Source: Clostridiales bacterium UBA7285
Lineage (GTDB): Bacteria > Bacillota > Clostridia > Peptostreptococcales > Anaerovoracaceae
Direction of reading: 5' to 3'
DNA: 64,000 bases
NCBI GenBank assembly: GCA_002472145.1
Contig: DKRJ01000008.1
Location: 1 to 64,000, forward strand
A program made the translations under genes and the position numbers. The notes beneath the pieces were generated by a model, which searched no databases, had not been told where the DNA came from, and saw only the letters and a program-made list of their open reading frames with translations. How positions within the stretch are numbered: the stretch's first letter is position 1; the number at the start of each line of letters is the position of its first letter. Shown here piece after piece: positions 41,912-51,173 of the stretch.

Positions 41912-42003
41912 TCGACGCCGCGTTTCTGTTTCTATCAGCGCGGCGTTTCTGGCTCTTTCGACGCCGCGTTTCTGTTTCGATCAGCGTCGCGTTTCTAACT
42001 CTG
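41912..42003. repeat. Two 46-base tandem units, terminator-like
   Basis: The unit starts TCGACGCCGCGTTTCTG and contains an inverted CGCCGC/GCGGCG arrangement followed by GTTTCT. It is present at 41912-41957 and again at 41958-42003 with a few changes. Each unit can form a hairpin with a short T-rich tail between the converging asd and flavodiiron genes. The second copy reaches into the last codons of the flavodiiron gene. Confidence 0.6.
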
Positions 42004-43212
42004 CTGCATCGAGTCTTTGATCGAATCGGCAAGCGAGTCGAGTTCTTCTTCTTTGTCGCCGCCGAGATGCGAAGCCACGGACAGGCGTTCGTTCAGGACG
42101 GTTATCTGTTTCATCTCTTCATCCAGGAACTTATACATCAGATCGCCCGACGTGATCGCCCACGATCCGTTTTCGATGAGCGCGAACGTGCGGTTCTGCA
42201 CGTTCAGAGCCTTCATGTCCTCGAGGAAATCAAGCATAGGCGGAAATATCCCGAGATTATACGTCACGGACGCCAGTACGACGTGGCTGTATTTGAATAC
42301 GTCCGAGATCAGATACGAGACGTGCGTGCTCGAAACGTCGCGGACCTGGACGTTTGTCACGCCCTTCTGCACGAGTTTGGAAGCGAGCGCCTGCGCGGCC
42401 TGCTCGGTGTTGCCGTACATGGACGCGTAAACGATCAGGACGCCTTTTTCCTCCGGCTCGTACGTCGCCCAGTGCGTGTATTTGTCGAGGAGATAGCCGA
42501 AGTCGTTTCTCCAGACGAGTCCGTGGAGCGGGCAGATGTATTTGATGTCTCCGAGGTGAGGCTCGGCCTTCTTCAGAAGTTTTCTGATGTGAGGACCGTA
42601 TTTGCCGACGATGTTCGTAAGGTAGCGCCTGTTGGATTCGATCCAGTCGTGGTCGTAATCGACTTCGTCATTGAAGAGTTTGCCGTCGAGCGCTTTGAAC
42701 GATCCGAATGCGTCCGCGGAGAACAGGACGCCGTTTGTCACGTCGAACGTGACCATAGGCTCAGGCCAGTGGACCATCGGAGCGGTGAGGAAAGCTACCG
42801 TGTGATCGCCGAAACTCATCGTGTCGCCGTCTCCGACCGTCACTGTTTCGTGGCCTTCGGCGCTGAATCCGAACTGCTTCATTATCATGAAACCCTTTTC
42901 GGTGCTGACGACTTTTGCCTTAGGATAGTGATCGAGCACGACCTGAAGCGACGCCGCATGGTCAGGCTCCCAATGATCGACCACGACCACGTCCAGGTCT
43001 CTGCCGGCGAGCAAGTGCTCCAGATTCTCCATCATCTGACGGCACGCGTCCCAGTCGACCGTGTCAAACAGGACCGTCTGCTTGTCGAGCAGCACGTATG
43101 CGTTATAGCTGACTCCTTCCGGAATAGGGTGGATGTTCTCGAACAAAGCGAGCCTGTGGTCGTTTGCGCCGATCCAGTAAAGACCGTCTGTTATTTCCCG
43201 TACGTTATACAT
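41995..43212 (-). CDS. Flavodiiron protein (A-type flavoprotein, FprA)
   Basis: 405 aa. It reduces O2 to water (or NO) using electrons from rubredoxin. The beta-lactamase-like di-iron domain has HWEPDH (~80-85), MVHWPEP (~147), SADAFGSF (~166) and CPLHGLVWR (~227). The flavodoxin domain has VYASMYGNTEQAAQAL (~258-273) and TYNLGIFPPM. All iron ligands are present. It starts 70 bases after, and on the same strand as, an acyl-CoA dehydrogenase fused to rubredoxin, its natural electron donor type. The two probably form one oxygen-removal unit. Confidence 0.92.
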   Translation of the reverse strand: MYNVREITDGLYWIGANDHRLALFENIHPIPEGVSYNAYVLLDKQTVLFDTVDWDACRQMMENLEHLLAGRDLDVVVVDHWEPDHAASLQVVLDHYPKAKVVSTEKGFMIMKQFGFSAEGHETVTVGDGDTMSFGDHTVAFLTAPMVHWPEPMVTFDVTNGVLFSADAFGSFKALDGKLFNDEVDYDHDWIESNRRYLTNIVGKYGPHIRKLLKKAEPHLGDIKYICPLHGLVWRNDFGYLLDKYTHWATYEPEEKGVLIVYASMYGNTEQAAQALASKLVQKGVTNVQVRDVSSTHVSYLISDVFKYSHVVLASVTYNLGIFPPMLDFLEDMKALNVQNRTFALIENGSWAITSGDLMYKFLDEEMKQITVLNERLSVASHLGGDKEEELDSLADSIKDSMQQS

Positions 43213-43282
43213 TTAATGCCTCCTGTTCTGCATATGATTCGAAGTTTGAACGTTTATCGCGTATATCGCTGACCGGCGCGCC

Positions 43283-45190
43283 TCACGCTTCCTCGAAGTT
43301 CGTCTTCGGTTCGGCGCAGTTAGGGCATACCCAGTCTTCAGGCAGATTCTCGAAGAGCGTACCCGGAGCGACGTCCGCGGAAGGATCTCCGATCATCGGG
43401 TCATATTCGTATCCGCAGCCGTCGCAGACCATGATCTTATACGGCGGTCTCTCTTTCTTCGGTGTGGCGCGTCTTACCTTCTTCATAGGCGGGGCAGGCT
43501 TCTTTTCGCCTGTGCCGAGCGCTTCGGTGAGGACAGGGAGTATCTCGTTCAGATCTCCGACGATGCCGTAATCGCAGTTCTTGAAAATCGGCGCGTTCGC
43601 GTTTTTGTTGATCGCGACTATCGTTCCGGCGTCTATGATGCCCTTCAGATGCTGGATGGCGCCTGAGATGCCGCACGCGATGTAGAGATTGCCGCGGAAC
43701 TTCTGGCCGGACATGCCGACGTAGCGCTCGATCGGGACGTACTGCAGAGTCTCTGCAACAGGCCTCGATGAACCGATGGCCGCTCCAGCGGCGTGCGCGA
43801 GGTCCTCGATAAGTTTCATGTTCTCTTTGCTGCCGATCCCTTTGCCGGCGGAGACTACGCGCTCAGCCTGAGTGATCGGAGTGTCGGCCGGGATGCCGAC
43901 GGTGAAGTCGTATCCGTCCGACTTCAGAGCGGCGACGAGTTCGTCGACCTTTTCCTTTGCCGTTCCGGACTTGTAGATGATCTTTTTGCGCGGACCGGTG
44001 ATGTTCTTTCTGGCCTGTCCGGTGAACGCCGCGACCGTCTGCTTAGGCGGTTTGCCGAGGAGAGCAGAGGATACCACGACGCGCATGATCTCGTTGGTGC
44101 CCTCGTAGATCTGGGTGATCTTAGCATCGCGGTACATGCGCTCTACGTCCATGCCCTTCAGGTAGCCGTTGCCGCCGAAGATCTGGATCGCTTCCTGTGT
44201 GGTTTTCACAGCCGTGTCAGAAGCGAAAGCCTTTGCCATTGCGGCTTCTGCACTGTAAGGCTCGTGTGCTTCCTTAAGTTCGGCCGCGCTGTAGACGAGC
44301 ATTCTCGCGGCGCGGATCTGTATGGCCATGTCGGCGATCTTGAACGATATCACCTGCTGGAAGGCGACCGGTTTCCCGAACTGTTCTCTGTCCAGCGCGT
44401 ATTCTTTGCAGCTCTCGAAAGCTCCCTGCGCGATGCCGAGCGCCTGCGAAGCGATCCCGATGCGTCCGCCATCGAGGGTGGCCATCGCGATCTTGAAGCC
44501 CTGCCCTTCTGAGCCGAGCAGGTTTTCCTTAGGGACCTTCACGTCCTCAAAGAGAAGCTGCGAAGTGGCGGAAGACCTGATCCCCAGCTTATCGTAATGG
44601 TCTCCGATCGTGAAACCCTTCATGCCTTTTTCGACTATGAAGGCGCTTATCCCCTTTGTTCCGATTCCCGGAGTTGTCACGGCAAATATGATATATGTGT
44701 CGGCTTCGCCACCGTTCGTGATGAATATCTTTTCGCCGTTTAGAACGTAGTGGTCTCCTTCGAGGACAGCCGTCGTCTCCGTGCCGCCCGCGTCAGATCC
44801 GGCGTTAGGCTCGGTCAGGCCGAAGGCGCCGATCTTTTCGCCTTTGGCGAGAGGGACGAGATATTTCATTTTCTGCTCTTCGGTCCCATAAGCATAGATT
44901 GGCCAGCTGCCGAGCGAGGTGTGCGCGGATACGATCACGCCCGTGCCTCCGTCGACGCGCGAGAGTTCTTCCACGACGATGGCGTAGCTCAGCACGTCCA
45001 GGCCTGCGCCGCCGTATTTCTTAGGGTAGGGGATCCCGAGCCAGCCGCGCCTGCCGATCTTTTCGATCACTTCACGCGGGAACTTGTTTTCACGATCCCA
45101 CTGGAAAGCGTAAGGCTTTACTTCTTTTTCCGCGAACTCGCGGACTTCCGCTCTTAGTTTTTCCTGTGCTTCGGTGCATGTAAAAAGCAT
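43283..45190 (-). CDS. Acyl-CoA dehydrogenase - EtfA C-domain - rubredoxin fusion
   Basis: 635 aa in three parts. (1) Residues 1-385, acyl-CoA dehydrogenase: GAFGLTEPNAGSDAGGTETT, FITNGGEADTYI, IQIFGGNGYLKGMDVERMYR and the catalytic Glu in YEGTNEIMR. (2) Residues ~400-560, the FAD-binding C-terminal domain of EtfA: VVSAGKGIGSKENMKLIEDL, IGSSRPVAE, GMSGQKFRGNLYIACGISG and ANAPIFKNCDYGIVGDL; no EtfA N-domain or EtfB. (3) Residues ~580-635, rubredoxin with CDGCGYEYDP and CPNCAEPK. It should pass acyl-CoA electrons FAD to FAD to iron within one chain, probably to the flavodiiron protein encoded next. Confidence 0.88.
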   Translation of the reverse strand: MLFTCTEAQEKLRAEVREFAEKEVKPYAFQWDRENKFPREVIEKIGRRGWLGIPYPKKYGGAGLDVLSYAIVVEELSRVDGGTGVIVSAHTSLGSWPIYAYGTEEQKMKYLVPLAKGEKIGAFGLTEPNAGSDAGGTETTAVLEGDHYVLNGEKIFITNGGEADTYIIFAVTTPGIGTKGISAFIVEKGMKGFTIGDHYDKLGIRSSATSQLLFEDVKVPKENLLGSEGQGFKIAMATLDGGRIGIASQALGIAQGAFESCKEYALDREQFGKPVAFQQVISFKIADMAIQIRAARMLVYSAAELKEAHEPYSAEAAMAKAFASDTAVKTTQEAIQIFGGNGYLKGMDVERMYRDAKITQIYEGTNEIMRVVVSSALLGKPPKQTVAAFTGQARKNITGPRKKIIYKSGTAKEKVDELVAALKSDGYDFTVGIPADTPITQAERVVSAGKGIGSKENMKLIEDLAHAAGAAIGSSRPVAETLQYVPIERYVGMSGQKFRGNLYIACGISGAIQHLKGIIDAGTIVAINKNANAPIFKNCDYGIVGDLNEILPVLTEALGTGEKKPAPPMKKVRRATPKKERPPYKIMVCDGCGYEYDPMIGDPSADVAPGTLFENLPEDWVCPNCAEPKTNFEEA

Positions 45191-45291
45191 AAAAACCTCC
45201 TTGTGCCGTTTGATATCGAGTGCCCGCGGGCTGCCGCGGACGATGATGGCGTTAAAGTGGACTAAAGTTGATACTTTCTATCCATATTTTC

Positions 45292-45328
45292 ATAACAGTA
45301 TGTTATGCTTTTGGACAGTAATTGTCAA
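45292..45328 (-). promoter_or_regulatory. Promoter and palindromic operator of the ACAD fusion/flavodiiron operon
   Basis: Minus strand: TTGACA (45323-45328), 17-base spacer, TAACAT (45300-45305). The perfect inverted repeat ATAACA-GTA-TGTTAT (45292-45306) covers the -10, so a bound dimer would block transcription. ATTGTC words repeat next to the -35. A redox or oxygen-responsive repressor is a reasonable guess, given the operon product. Confidence 0.55.
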
Positions 45329-45623
45329 TTTAATTGTCGCTGAATTCGTGAAATATGACAAAACAGGAGGATCCGACGAGACCAAATTAAGAGTTTGTAA
45401 TAACGGCATTATCAAAGACGGCGCCGAGGCTGCAGGCCGGCACGGATACGCAGGCGCTCTAAGTCAGAAGAGACAGCGGATATGCGGGTGCCCAGGCAGA
45501 AGAGGAAAAAGAAAGCGGTGTGCCAGGAGAGAGGACACGCCGCAAATGTGAAGTGATTTGTATTTTGTTGGGTCAATTATAGTATGCTTAAGAGAATTGT
45601 CTTAAACCACATAATCAAGTTGA
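45329..45623. other. Non-coding gap between ACAD operon promoter and cstA end
   Basis: About 295 bases with no supported gene on either strand; short frames have no ribosome sites. The part 45390-45560 has gene-like G+C content, but no recognisable protein or RNA was found. Confidence 0.35.
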
Positions 45624-47366
45624 TCAGTTCCCTGCCTCCGCGTTCGCTTTCTTTGCTTTGGCCTGCGCGGACAGCGTCTTGAAAGAGGTGACCGCGAGTA
45701 CTACCGCCAGAGCTACGAGGATGATAGCGAGAACGGCCTGTACGTATGACCATCCGTCGACCGGATTGGAGAGTTTGGCCGTGATCGTCTGGATCAGCGA
45801 GCAGATCGTCACGCAGAGCATGAAGACCATAGGGACGTAGAACATCTTGTTGTTGCGTCCGATCTTTCCGAGCCATGCGCAGACTGCGAGGAGTCCGAGC
45901 GCGGCAAGGAGTTGGTTTGATGCTCCGAAGAGCGGCCATATCTTCGTGTAGCCGGTCATGCCCAGAGCGATGCCCAGGACTACGGTGATGAGGGTCGCGA
46001 CGAACGGATTGCAGAGGACTTTCTTCCAGCCTTTTGCGTCTTTCACGGTCTCACCCTCGTCGAGCCAGAATTCCTGGAACATGTAGCGGGCGAGTCTGGT
46101 CGCCGTATCGAGCGACGTGAGGCAGAATACGGAGACTGCCAGGACGAGCATCTGATACATCACGTTCTGGACCTTTTCGCTTGAGAAGGTGCCGAGCATG
46201 CTCGAGATGCCTGACGCGAACACTGCCGTCGGGGAAGCGAGCTCGGATTCTGTTTTGCCGACTCTGGCCCAGACGTATCCTACAGCGCAGAGGCTGATGA
46301 CAGCGACAGCGCACTCGATGAGCATAGCGCCGTAGCCGATAGGCTTTGCGTCTTTTTCGTTATCTATCTGCTTTGCCGTCGTACCTGAGGAGACCAGCGA
46401 GTGGAATCCGGAGATAGCGCCGCACGCGATCGTTACGAACAGAGCAGGGAATACGGTGCCCGTTGTGAACAGTCCGTTGCCCTTGAATTCAGAAGCGCCC
46501 CACGCAGGGATGTCGAGATTGCCGTTGCCGGTGATCGTGGCTCCGATGATGCCGACTACAGATACGGCGATCATGAAGTAGAGCAGGAACGAACTGAGGT
46601 AGTCACGAGGCTGGAGCAGGATCCAGACCGGCGTGACCGACGCTACCAGAATGTAGGCTCCGAGCAGCCACATCCACGCTGAGTAAGACAGAGCGATAGG
46701 GTGGAAATTCAGTCCAATGAGGACGATCACCACGATGCCGATAACACCGATGACCGTGGCAGGCCCTATGTTCATGTTCTTCCTGTAGACGAGGAAGCCG
46801 AAGAGGATAGCCAGCAGAATGAACAGCAGCGAAATCATTGCGGTGGACTCGTTAGCTTCAAGCGCCGCGCCTTCCAGCGCTTTGCCGGCCGCGTTCGTGG
46901 TACCGAACGTGCTTGCGACGATGGACGCAAAGGCGGCTACTACCAGAAGAAGCGTAACGAACGAGAAGACGATGAACAGCCTCTTCGCTTTGACGCCCAT
47001 GGAGTCGGCGATGACTTCACCGATGGACTGGCCTTTATGACGGATCGATGCGAAAAGCGCGCCGAAGTCGTGCATTCCGCCGAAGAAAATGCCTCCGACC
47101 AGGATCCATAGAAGCACAGGGACCCATCCGAATACGGCTGCCTGAATAGGCCCGTTGATAGGTCCCGCGCCGGCGATGGACGAGAAGTGGTGTCCCATGA
47201 GGACAGGAGCTTTAGCCGGTACGTAGTCGACACCGTCTTCCATGGTATGAGCAGGTGTCGGCCTCGATGGATCGATGCCCCACTGTTTTGCCAGCCACCC
47301 TCCGTAGAAGATGTAGCCCAGCACGAGGACAACGATCGCAACAATTAAGATCAATGCTGCGTTCAT
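45624..47366 (-). CDS. cstA: CstA-family carbon starvation/peptide-pyruvate transporter
   Basis: 580 aa with about 16 membrane helices. Typical CstA N-terminus: YIFYGGWLAKQWGIDPSRPT, TPAHTMEDGVDYVPAKAPVL, HHFSSIAGAGPINGPI (~55-70), then GGIFFGGMHDFGALFASIRH. C-terminal CstA parts (LTSLDTATRLARYMFQEF, then NQLLAALGLLAV) are present. The family imports peptides or pyruvate when carbon is limiting. It is shorter than E. coli CstA (~700 aa) but normal for the Firmicutes subgroup. Downstream in transcription there is nothing; upstream on the same strand is an unknown gene that may be co-transcribed. Confidence 0.9.
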   Translation of the reverse strand: MNAALILIVAIVVLVLGYIFYGGWLAKQWGIDPSRPTPAHTMEDGVDYVPAKAPVLMGHHFSSIAGAGPINGPIQAAVFGWVPVLLWILVGGIFFGGMHDFGALFASIRHKGQSIGEVIADSMGVKAKRLFIVFSFVTLLLVVAAFASIVASTFGTTNAAGKALEGAALEANESTAMISLLFILLAILFGFLVYRKNMNIGPATVIGVIGIVVIVLIGLNFHPIALSYSAWMWLLGAYILVASVTPVWILLQPRDYLSSFLLYFMIAVSVVGIIGATITGNGNLDIPAWGASEFKGNGLFTTGTVFPALFVTIACGAISGFHSLVSSGTTAKQIDNEKDAKPIGYGAMLIECAVAVISLCAVGYVWARVGKTESELASPTAVFASGISSMLGTFSSEKVQNVMYQMLVLAVSVFCLTSLDTATRLARYMFQEFWLDEGETVKDAKGWKKVLCNPFVATLITVVLGIALGMTGYTKIWPLFGASNQLLAALGLLAVCAWLGKIGRNNKMFYVPMVFMLCVTICSLIQTITAKLSNPVDGWSYVQAVLAIILVALAVVLAVTSFKTLSAQAKAKKANAEAGN

Positions 47367-47404
47367 ATTATGAATACCCCTTTCATAATAATAAATAGAA
47401 ATAA

Positions 47405-48007
47405 TTACCTTATGCCAACGGGCTCAGGCGTCGCGCCATATAGCTCGTTAAAGCCTTTTCTGCCGTGTTCGAGATCCTCGAACGTCTTCTCGAAACTCTT
47501 CCTGACCGCTCCGGCGGCTTTGTCGGTGTAGACCTTTCCTCCCGCCAGATCGACGACTATGAGTCTGCCGCGCGAGAAACCTCTGATGCTGAACATGTAG
47601 CCGCGGTCAAATGAAAATTTCCTTATCGCCCTGACAGCGTCCGCGGTGACGCCGCGTCGGGCGAGGACGGCGAAGTTCAGGATGGAACTCATGTGGTCCT
47701 TTTCCGGATACTTCTTTCCGTGCCTCACAAGTTCGGGCTCCATGAAGTCCTCTATGACTGAGCGCGCCTTTTCGACCGTCTCCGGAGTGCATGTGTCCTC
47801 GATAGTGAAGAGGATGTGCTCGGTGCGCTTTGCCGTCCAGAGATTGGCCTTTCTCGACAGGACGTATTTCTCATCCTGCTCAGCGAAGAACCCGTAGGCG
47901 GGGAACGTACGTCCGGCTGCGCTGAACTCTTTGGTGATGTCGAAGTATGCCGCGTATTTCGCGATTATGTGGTCCAGATACGTCTGTGGATCTCTGATGT
48001 CGGCCAT
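47405..48007 (-). CDS. Conserved-looking soluble protein of unknown function upstream of cstA
   Basis: 200 aa from ATG 48007; a longer frame to 48106 exists, but a clear ribosome site is not seen for either start. No membrane segment. Segments such as DPQTYLDHIIAKYAAYFDIT, VLSRKANLWTAKRTEHILFT and GFSRGRLIVVDLAGGKVYTD look like a structured alpha/beta protein, with a Cys in EDTCTPETVEKA. It ends 38 bases before cstA on the same strand and is probably in its operon. I cannot assign a family; a regulator or sensor of transport is only a guess from position. Confidence 0.55.
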   Translation of the reverse strand: MADIRDPQTYLDHIIAKYAAYFDITKEFSAAGRTFPAYGFFAEQDEKYVLSRKANLWTAKRTEHILFTIEDTCTPETVEKARSVIEDFMEPELVRHGKKYPEKDHMSSILNFAVLARRGVTADAVRAIRKFSFDRGYMFSIRGFSRGRLIVVDLAGGKVYTDKAAGAVRKSFEKTFEDLEHGRKGFNELYGATPEPVGIR

Positions 48008-48323
48008 GTCCTGACGCGCTTGTTTCTGCGCTTCTCCTTTCCTTAAGGCGATCGTGCCGCCGTTCTGTATACACGATATGATAATACCGGTAAAAACGGA
48101 TTTCAAGAGTTTTTTGTTAGATTAACAACAAAAAAATTATAAAATATTTGTGCAGAATCACATATAATCATGCTGAAGGCGAATTTTACGGGCGTTTTCG
48201 CTGACAAAATTCGGATTTTCTGGGCCTCATAGTCAGAGCACATATTTTTCACTCGCGATGTCGCTGTTTTGGTACAATATCAATTGAGAAAAAACGAGAT
48301 CCGAAAGGGCGGAACGGTAAAAG

Positions 48324-50006
48324 ATGAACGACAGCACGAACGACAGCACGAACGAAATGATCGATACGGAAAAGAAGCCGGCTGAGGCCGGGAACAAAAC
48401 GATGCATGGCGCGCCGATCCTGAAGAGCAGAAAATTCCTGTACATGACGGAATTCTTTTCGGGGATGTCCGTAATGGCGGCGGAACTCGGGGCGAGCAGG
48501 CTCCTGGCGCCGTATTTCAGCTCTTCTCAGATCGTCTGGACGATAATAATCGGAACGATAATGATCGCCATGGCGCTGGGGAACATATACGGAGGTCGCA
48601 GCGCAGACAGAAGACCCGATCCCGACAGGCTGTATCTGAGGATCCTCGCGGCGGGGATCTGGCTCGCTCTGATACCAGTTCTCGGCAAATACGTCATCGT
48701 GGGTATCTCGGGTCTCGTGATCCTGTCCGTCTCCGGAGCGTATCTCGTCTGGGCCGCGCTGGCCGCGTGCCTAGTCGTGTTCGTATTTCCACTCTTCCTG
48801 CTCGGGACTGTCACACCTTCGCTGGCAAAGTACACTACGGAGAGCCTCGAGGAGAACGGCCGCGTCATTGGCAGACTGGGAGCCGCAAACACGGTCGGCA
48901 GCATCATCGGCACTTTCACTCCTACGTTCGTGACGATCCCGGCTGTCGGAACGAGCGTGACATTTTTGATATTCGCCGGGATCCTGATACTTCTCTCCGC
49001 TGTATATTTCCTGAGCATTAAAAGGCACAGAACGCGCATTTGGATATTCGCGGCGATATTCGCCGTCTGCTGCGTGTCCGGAAGGTCTGACAGCTTCGCT
49101 TTCTGGGAGAAGGACCTCGCGTACGAGGGGGAATCGGTCTACAACTACCTGCAGGTGAAGGAAGACGACGATTCGGTCGCGCTTTCGACCAACGTGCTCT
49201 TCGGCGTGCAGTCCGTCCTCATGAAGAACGATAGTCTGACCGGAATGTACTATGACTACGCGATGGCCGCGCCTCTGATGACAGGAAAGGACCCCGCCGA
49301 CGTCGATGTTTTGATCCTCGGGATGGGTACCGGAACGTACGCGACGCAGTGCAGGCGCTTTTTCGGAACAAAAAATATCGAAGGCGTGGAGATAGACGAT
49401 AAGATAACCGACCTGGCGCACGAGTATTTCAAACTGTCGGACGACGTACCCGTCACGACGTGCGACGGACGCGCTTTCATCGCTCTCACGGACGAAAAAT
49501 ACGACGTCATAATGGTCGACGCGTATCAGGATATAACGATCCCGTTCCAGATGTCGTCGGTCGAATTCTTCGAACTCGTCAGAGATCACCTGGTCCCGGG
49601 CGGAGTCATGGTCGTGAACATGAATATGAGAAACGAGGGAGAGGACGGGATAAATCAATACCTCACGGATACGATATCATCCGTGTTCCCGGAGATATAT
49701 ACGATAGACGTGCCGGGCGCCACGAACAGGGAACTGTTCGCCTCTGAAAACGGCGATATGCTTCAAAACCTGGAAGCGGGCGCAGAAAATGTAGAGAACG
49801 CGAGGTGCCGGGAACTCATGAAGAAGACGTGCGCAGGGCTGACCCGGCCGGAGACGGGAGACCGTGTGATGACTGACGACAAAGCCCCGGTGGAACTTCT
49901 CGGTATGCGCGCCATAGACGGCATCATCGGTTCCGAACTCGACTATTACAGGGACATATATGACGAAGATGGCGTGAGAGGCCTGCTCGACGAGATCCTG
50001 CAGTAG
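48324..50006 (+). CDS. Membrane-fused spermidine synthase-like protein
   Basis: 560 aa. Residues ~35-245 form about seven helices (FSGMSVMAAELGASRLLAPY, GGRSADRRPDPDRLYLRI), matching the membrane domain often fused to spermidine synthases. Residues ~270-500 are the SAM-binding domain: NYLQVKEDDDSVAL, LILGMGTGTYATQ (~335), VEIDDKITDLAHEYF, CDGRAFI and YDVIMVDAYQD (~395). Aminopropyl transfer to a polyamine is the family role, but many such fusions have unproven substrates. It stands alone, divergent from the cstA-side genes. Confidence 0.82.
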   Translation: MNDSTNDSTNEMIDTEKKPAEAGNKTMHGAPILKSRKFLYMTEFFSGMSVMAAELGASRLLAPYFSSSQIVWTIIIGTIMIAMALGNIYGGRSADRRPDPDRLYLRILAAGIWLALIPVLGKYVIVGISGLVILSVSGAYLVWAALAACLVVFVFPLFLLGTVTPSLAKYTTESLEENGRVIGRLGAANTVGSIIGTFTPTFVTIPAVGTSVTFLIFAGILILLSAVYFLSIKRHRTRIWIFAAIFAVCCVSGRSDSFAFWEKDLAYEGESVYNYLQVKEDDDSVALSTNVLFGVQSVLMKNDSLTGMYYDYAMAAPLMTGKDPADVDVLILGMGTGTYATQCRRFFGTKNIEGVEIDDKITDLAHEYFKLSDDVPVTTCDGRAFIALTDEKYDVIMVDAYQDITIPFQMSSVEFFELVRDHLVPGGVMVVNMNMRNEGEDGINQYLTDTISSVFPEIYTIDVPGATNRELFASENGDMLQNLEAGAENVENARCRELMKKTCAGLTRPETGDRVMTDDKAPVELLGMRAIDGIIGSELDYYRDIYDEDGVRGLLDEILQ

Positions 50007-50049
50007 GAAGTCCGGCAATAGTCAAAACTGGATCCGTATAGACCCTGAT

Positions 50050-50355
50050 CTATATGAAGACCTCCAGCAGCAGCACGGTCCCAGTCGCGGCGATCGCCGT
50101 GGGGAACAGGCCAGCTCCTCTCCACGCGAATATCATGCCCACGATGAGGGCACATCCGCCCGCGGCCGGAGATCCGGTGGCGTCCAGTATCGCCGGGAAA
50201 GTCATGACGGCGAGCGTCACGTACGGAACGTAATAGAGGAATGACCGTATGATCCTGTTTTTGATCGGACGCCTGATGAGCGTGAGAGGCATGGTTCGTA
50301 TCAGGATAGATACGGCCGCCATGACGAGTATATAGACGTAAGTGTTCCTCATCAT
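50050..50355 (-). CDS. azlD: AzlD-family small permease subunit
   Basis: 101 aa with three or four helices: YVYILVMAAVSILIRTMPLT, then RSFLYYVPYVTLAVMTFPAI. This is the small partner of AzlC in branched-chain amino acid (or analogue) export. Its start overlaps the AzlC stop (ATGA), so the two are coupled. Confidence 0.88.
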   Translation of the reverse strand: MMRNTYVYILVMAAVSILIRTMPLTLIRRPIKNRIIRSFLYYVPYVTLAVMTFPAILDATGSPAAGGCALIVGMIFAWRGAGLFPTAIAATGTVLLLEVFI

Positions 50356-51110
50356 CTTCCTTCGCCTCCTCTGTCAGGCTCGGCCGCCGCGCCGGTCTTT
50401 TCCTCGTCGACGGGGAATATGACGGCGGCAGCCATTGATATCGCGACAGTGAGGATGATGATCCTCGTCCCTTCAGAAAGATTTGAGATCACAGGGGCGG
50501 CGGAAGCGGCCCAGCTCGCGGCCATGGAGATGAATACGACCCCGCGTATCACTTTGTCCCTGCGCGCGACGGGCATTATGATCGCCAGGAACATGCCGTA
50601 GAGGCTGACTGAGAGAGCGCTGACGAGCGGCGCGGGGAGCACGTTCCCCATAACGACGCCGAGCGCGGTGCCGAGCCACCAGAACGGCAGAGCGGCCATC
50701 GCCAGGCCGTAGCTGTAATACGGGTTGAGATAGCCGGGACGCGTGCAGGACGCGCCGAAGATCTCGTCAGTGATCGTAAGACCGACGAGGAAGCGGCTCC
50801 GGAGCGATGCGCTCTCGGGGAGCTTCTGCGACAGAGACGTAGACATCAGCGCGTATCTGGCGTTGATGATAAGAGTAATGAGCGCCATCTCTATGTACGG
50901 GGCATTTTCGGCTATTACCCTGAAGCCCGCGTACTCACCGGCGCTTGCGTAGCAGAGGATGCTTGAAAGCGCTGCCTGAAGCGCGTTAAGACCCGAATTT
51001 TTTGCCGTTATCCCGAGCGCTATCGAAACGGCAAAGTACCCCAAAGCGATAGGAATACCGTCGCGCAGGCCTTTTACCAGCCAACGCCTGTTCTCATTTT
51101 CCTGATACAT
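50352..51110 (-). CDS. azlC: AzlC-family branched-chain amino acid exporter subunit
   Basis: 252 aa. GLRDGIPIALGYFAVSIALG at the N-terminus, CYASAGEYAGFRVI, LIINARYALMSTSLSQKL and FLVGLTITDEIFGASCTRPG are AzlC/YgaZ motifs. It works with AzlD encoded directly after it. Exported substrates in the family are leucine, valine or analogues such as 4-azaleucine. No Lrp-type regulator is adjacent. Confidence 0.9.
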   Translation of the reverse strand: MYQENENRRWLVKGLRDGIPIALGYFAVSIALGITAKNSGLNALQAALSSILCYASAGEYAGFRVIAENAPYIEMALITLIINARYALMSTSLSQKLPESASLRSRFLVGLTITDEIFGASCTRPGYLNPYYSYGLAMAALPFWWLGTALGVVMGNVLPAPLVSALSVSLYGMFLAIIMPVARRDKVIRGVVFISMAASWAASAAPVISNLSEGTRIIILTVAISMAAAVIFPVDEEKTGAAAEPDRGGEGR

Positions 51111-51173
51111 TTATCCCTGATCTCTCCCCCGAAAAATCGAAAAATCGTAGAATGAGCCCGCCCGGGCCTGTGA

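Noticed and set aside
42067..43272. 401-codon plus-strand open frame opposite the flavodiiron gene
   Set aside because: A shadow of the high-G+C coding strand; all flavodiiron ligands are on the minus strand.
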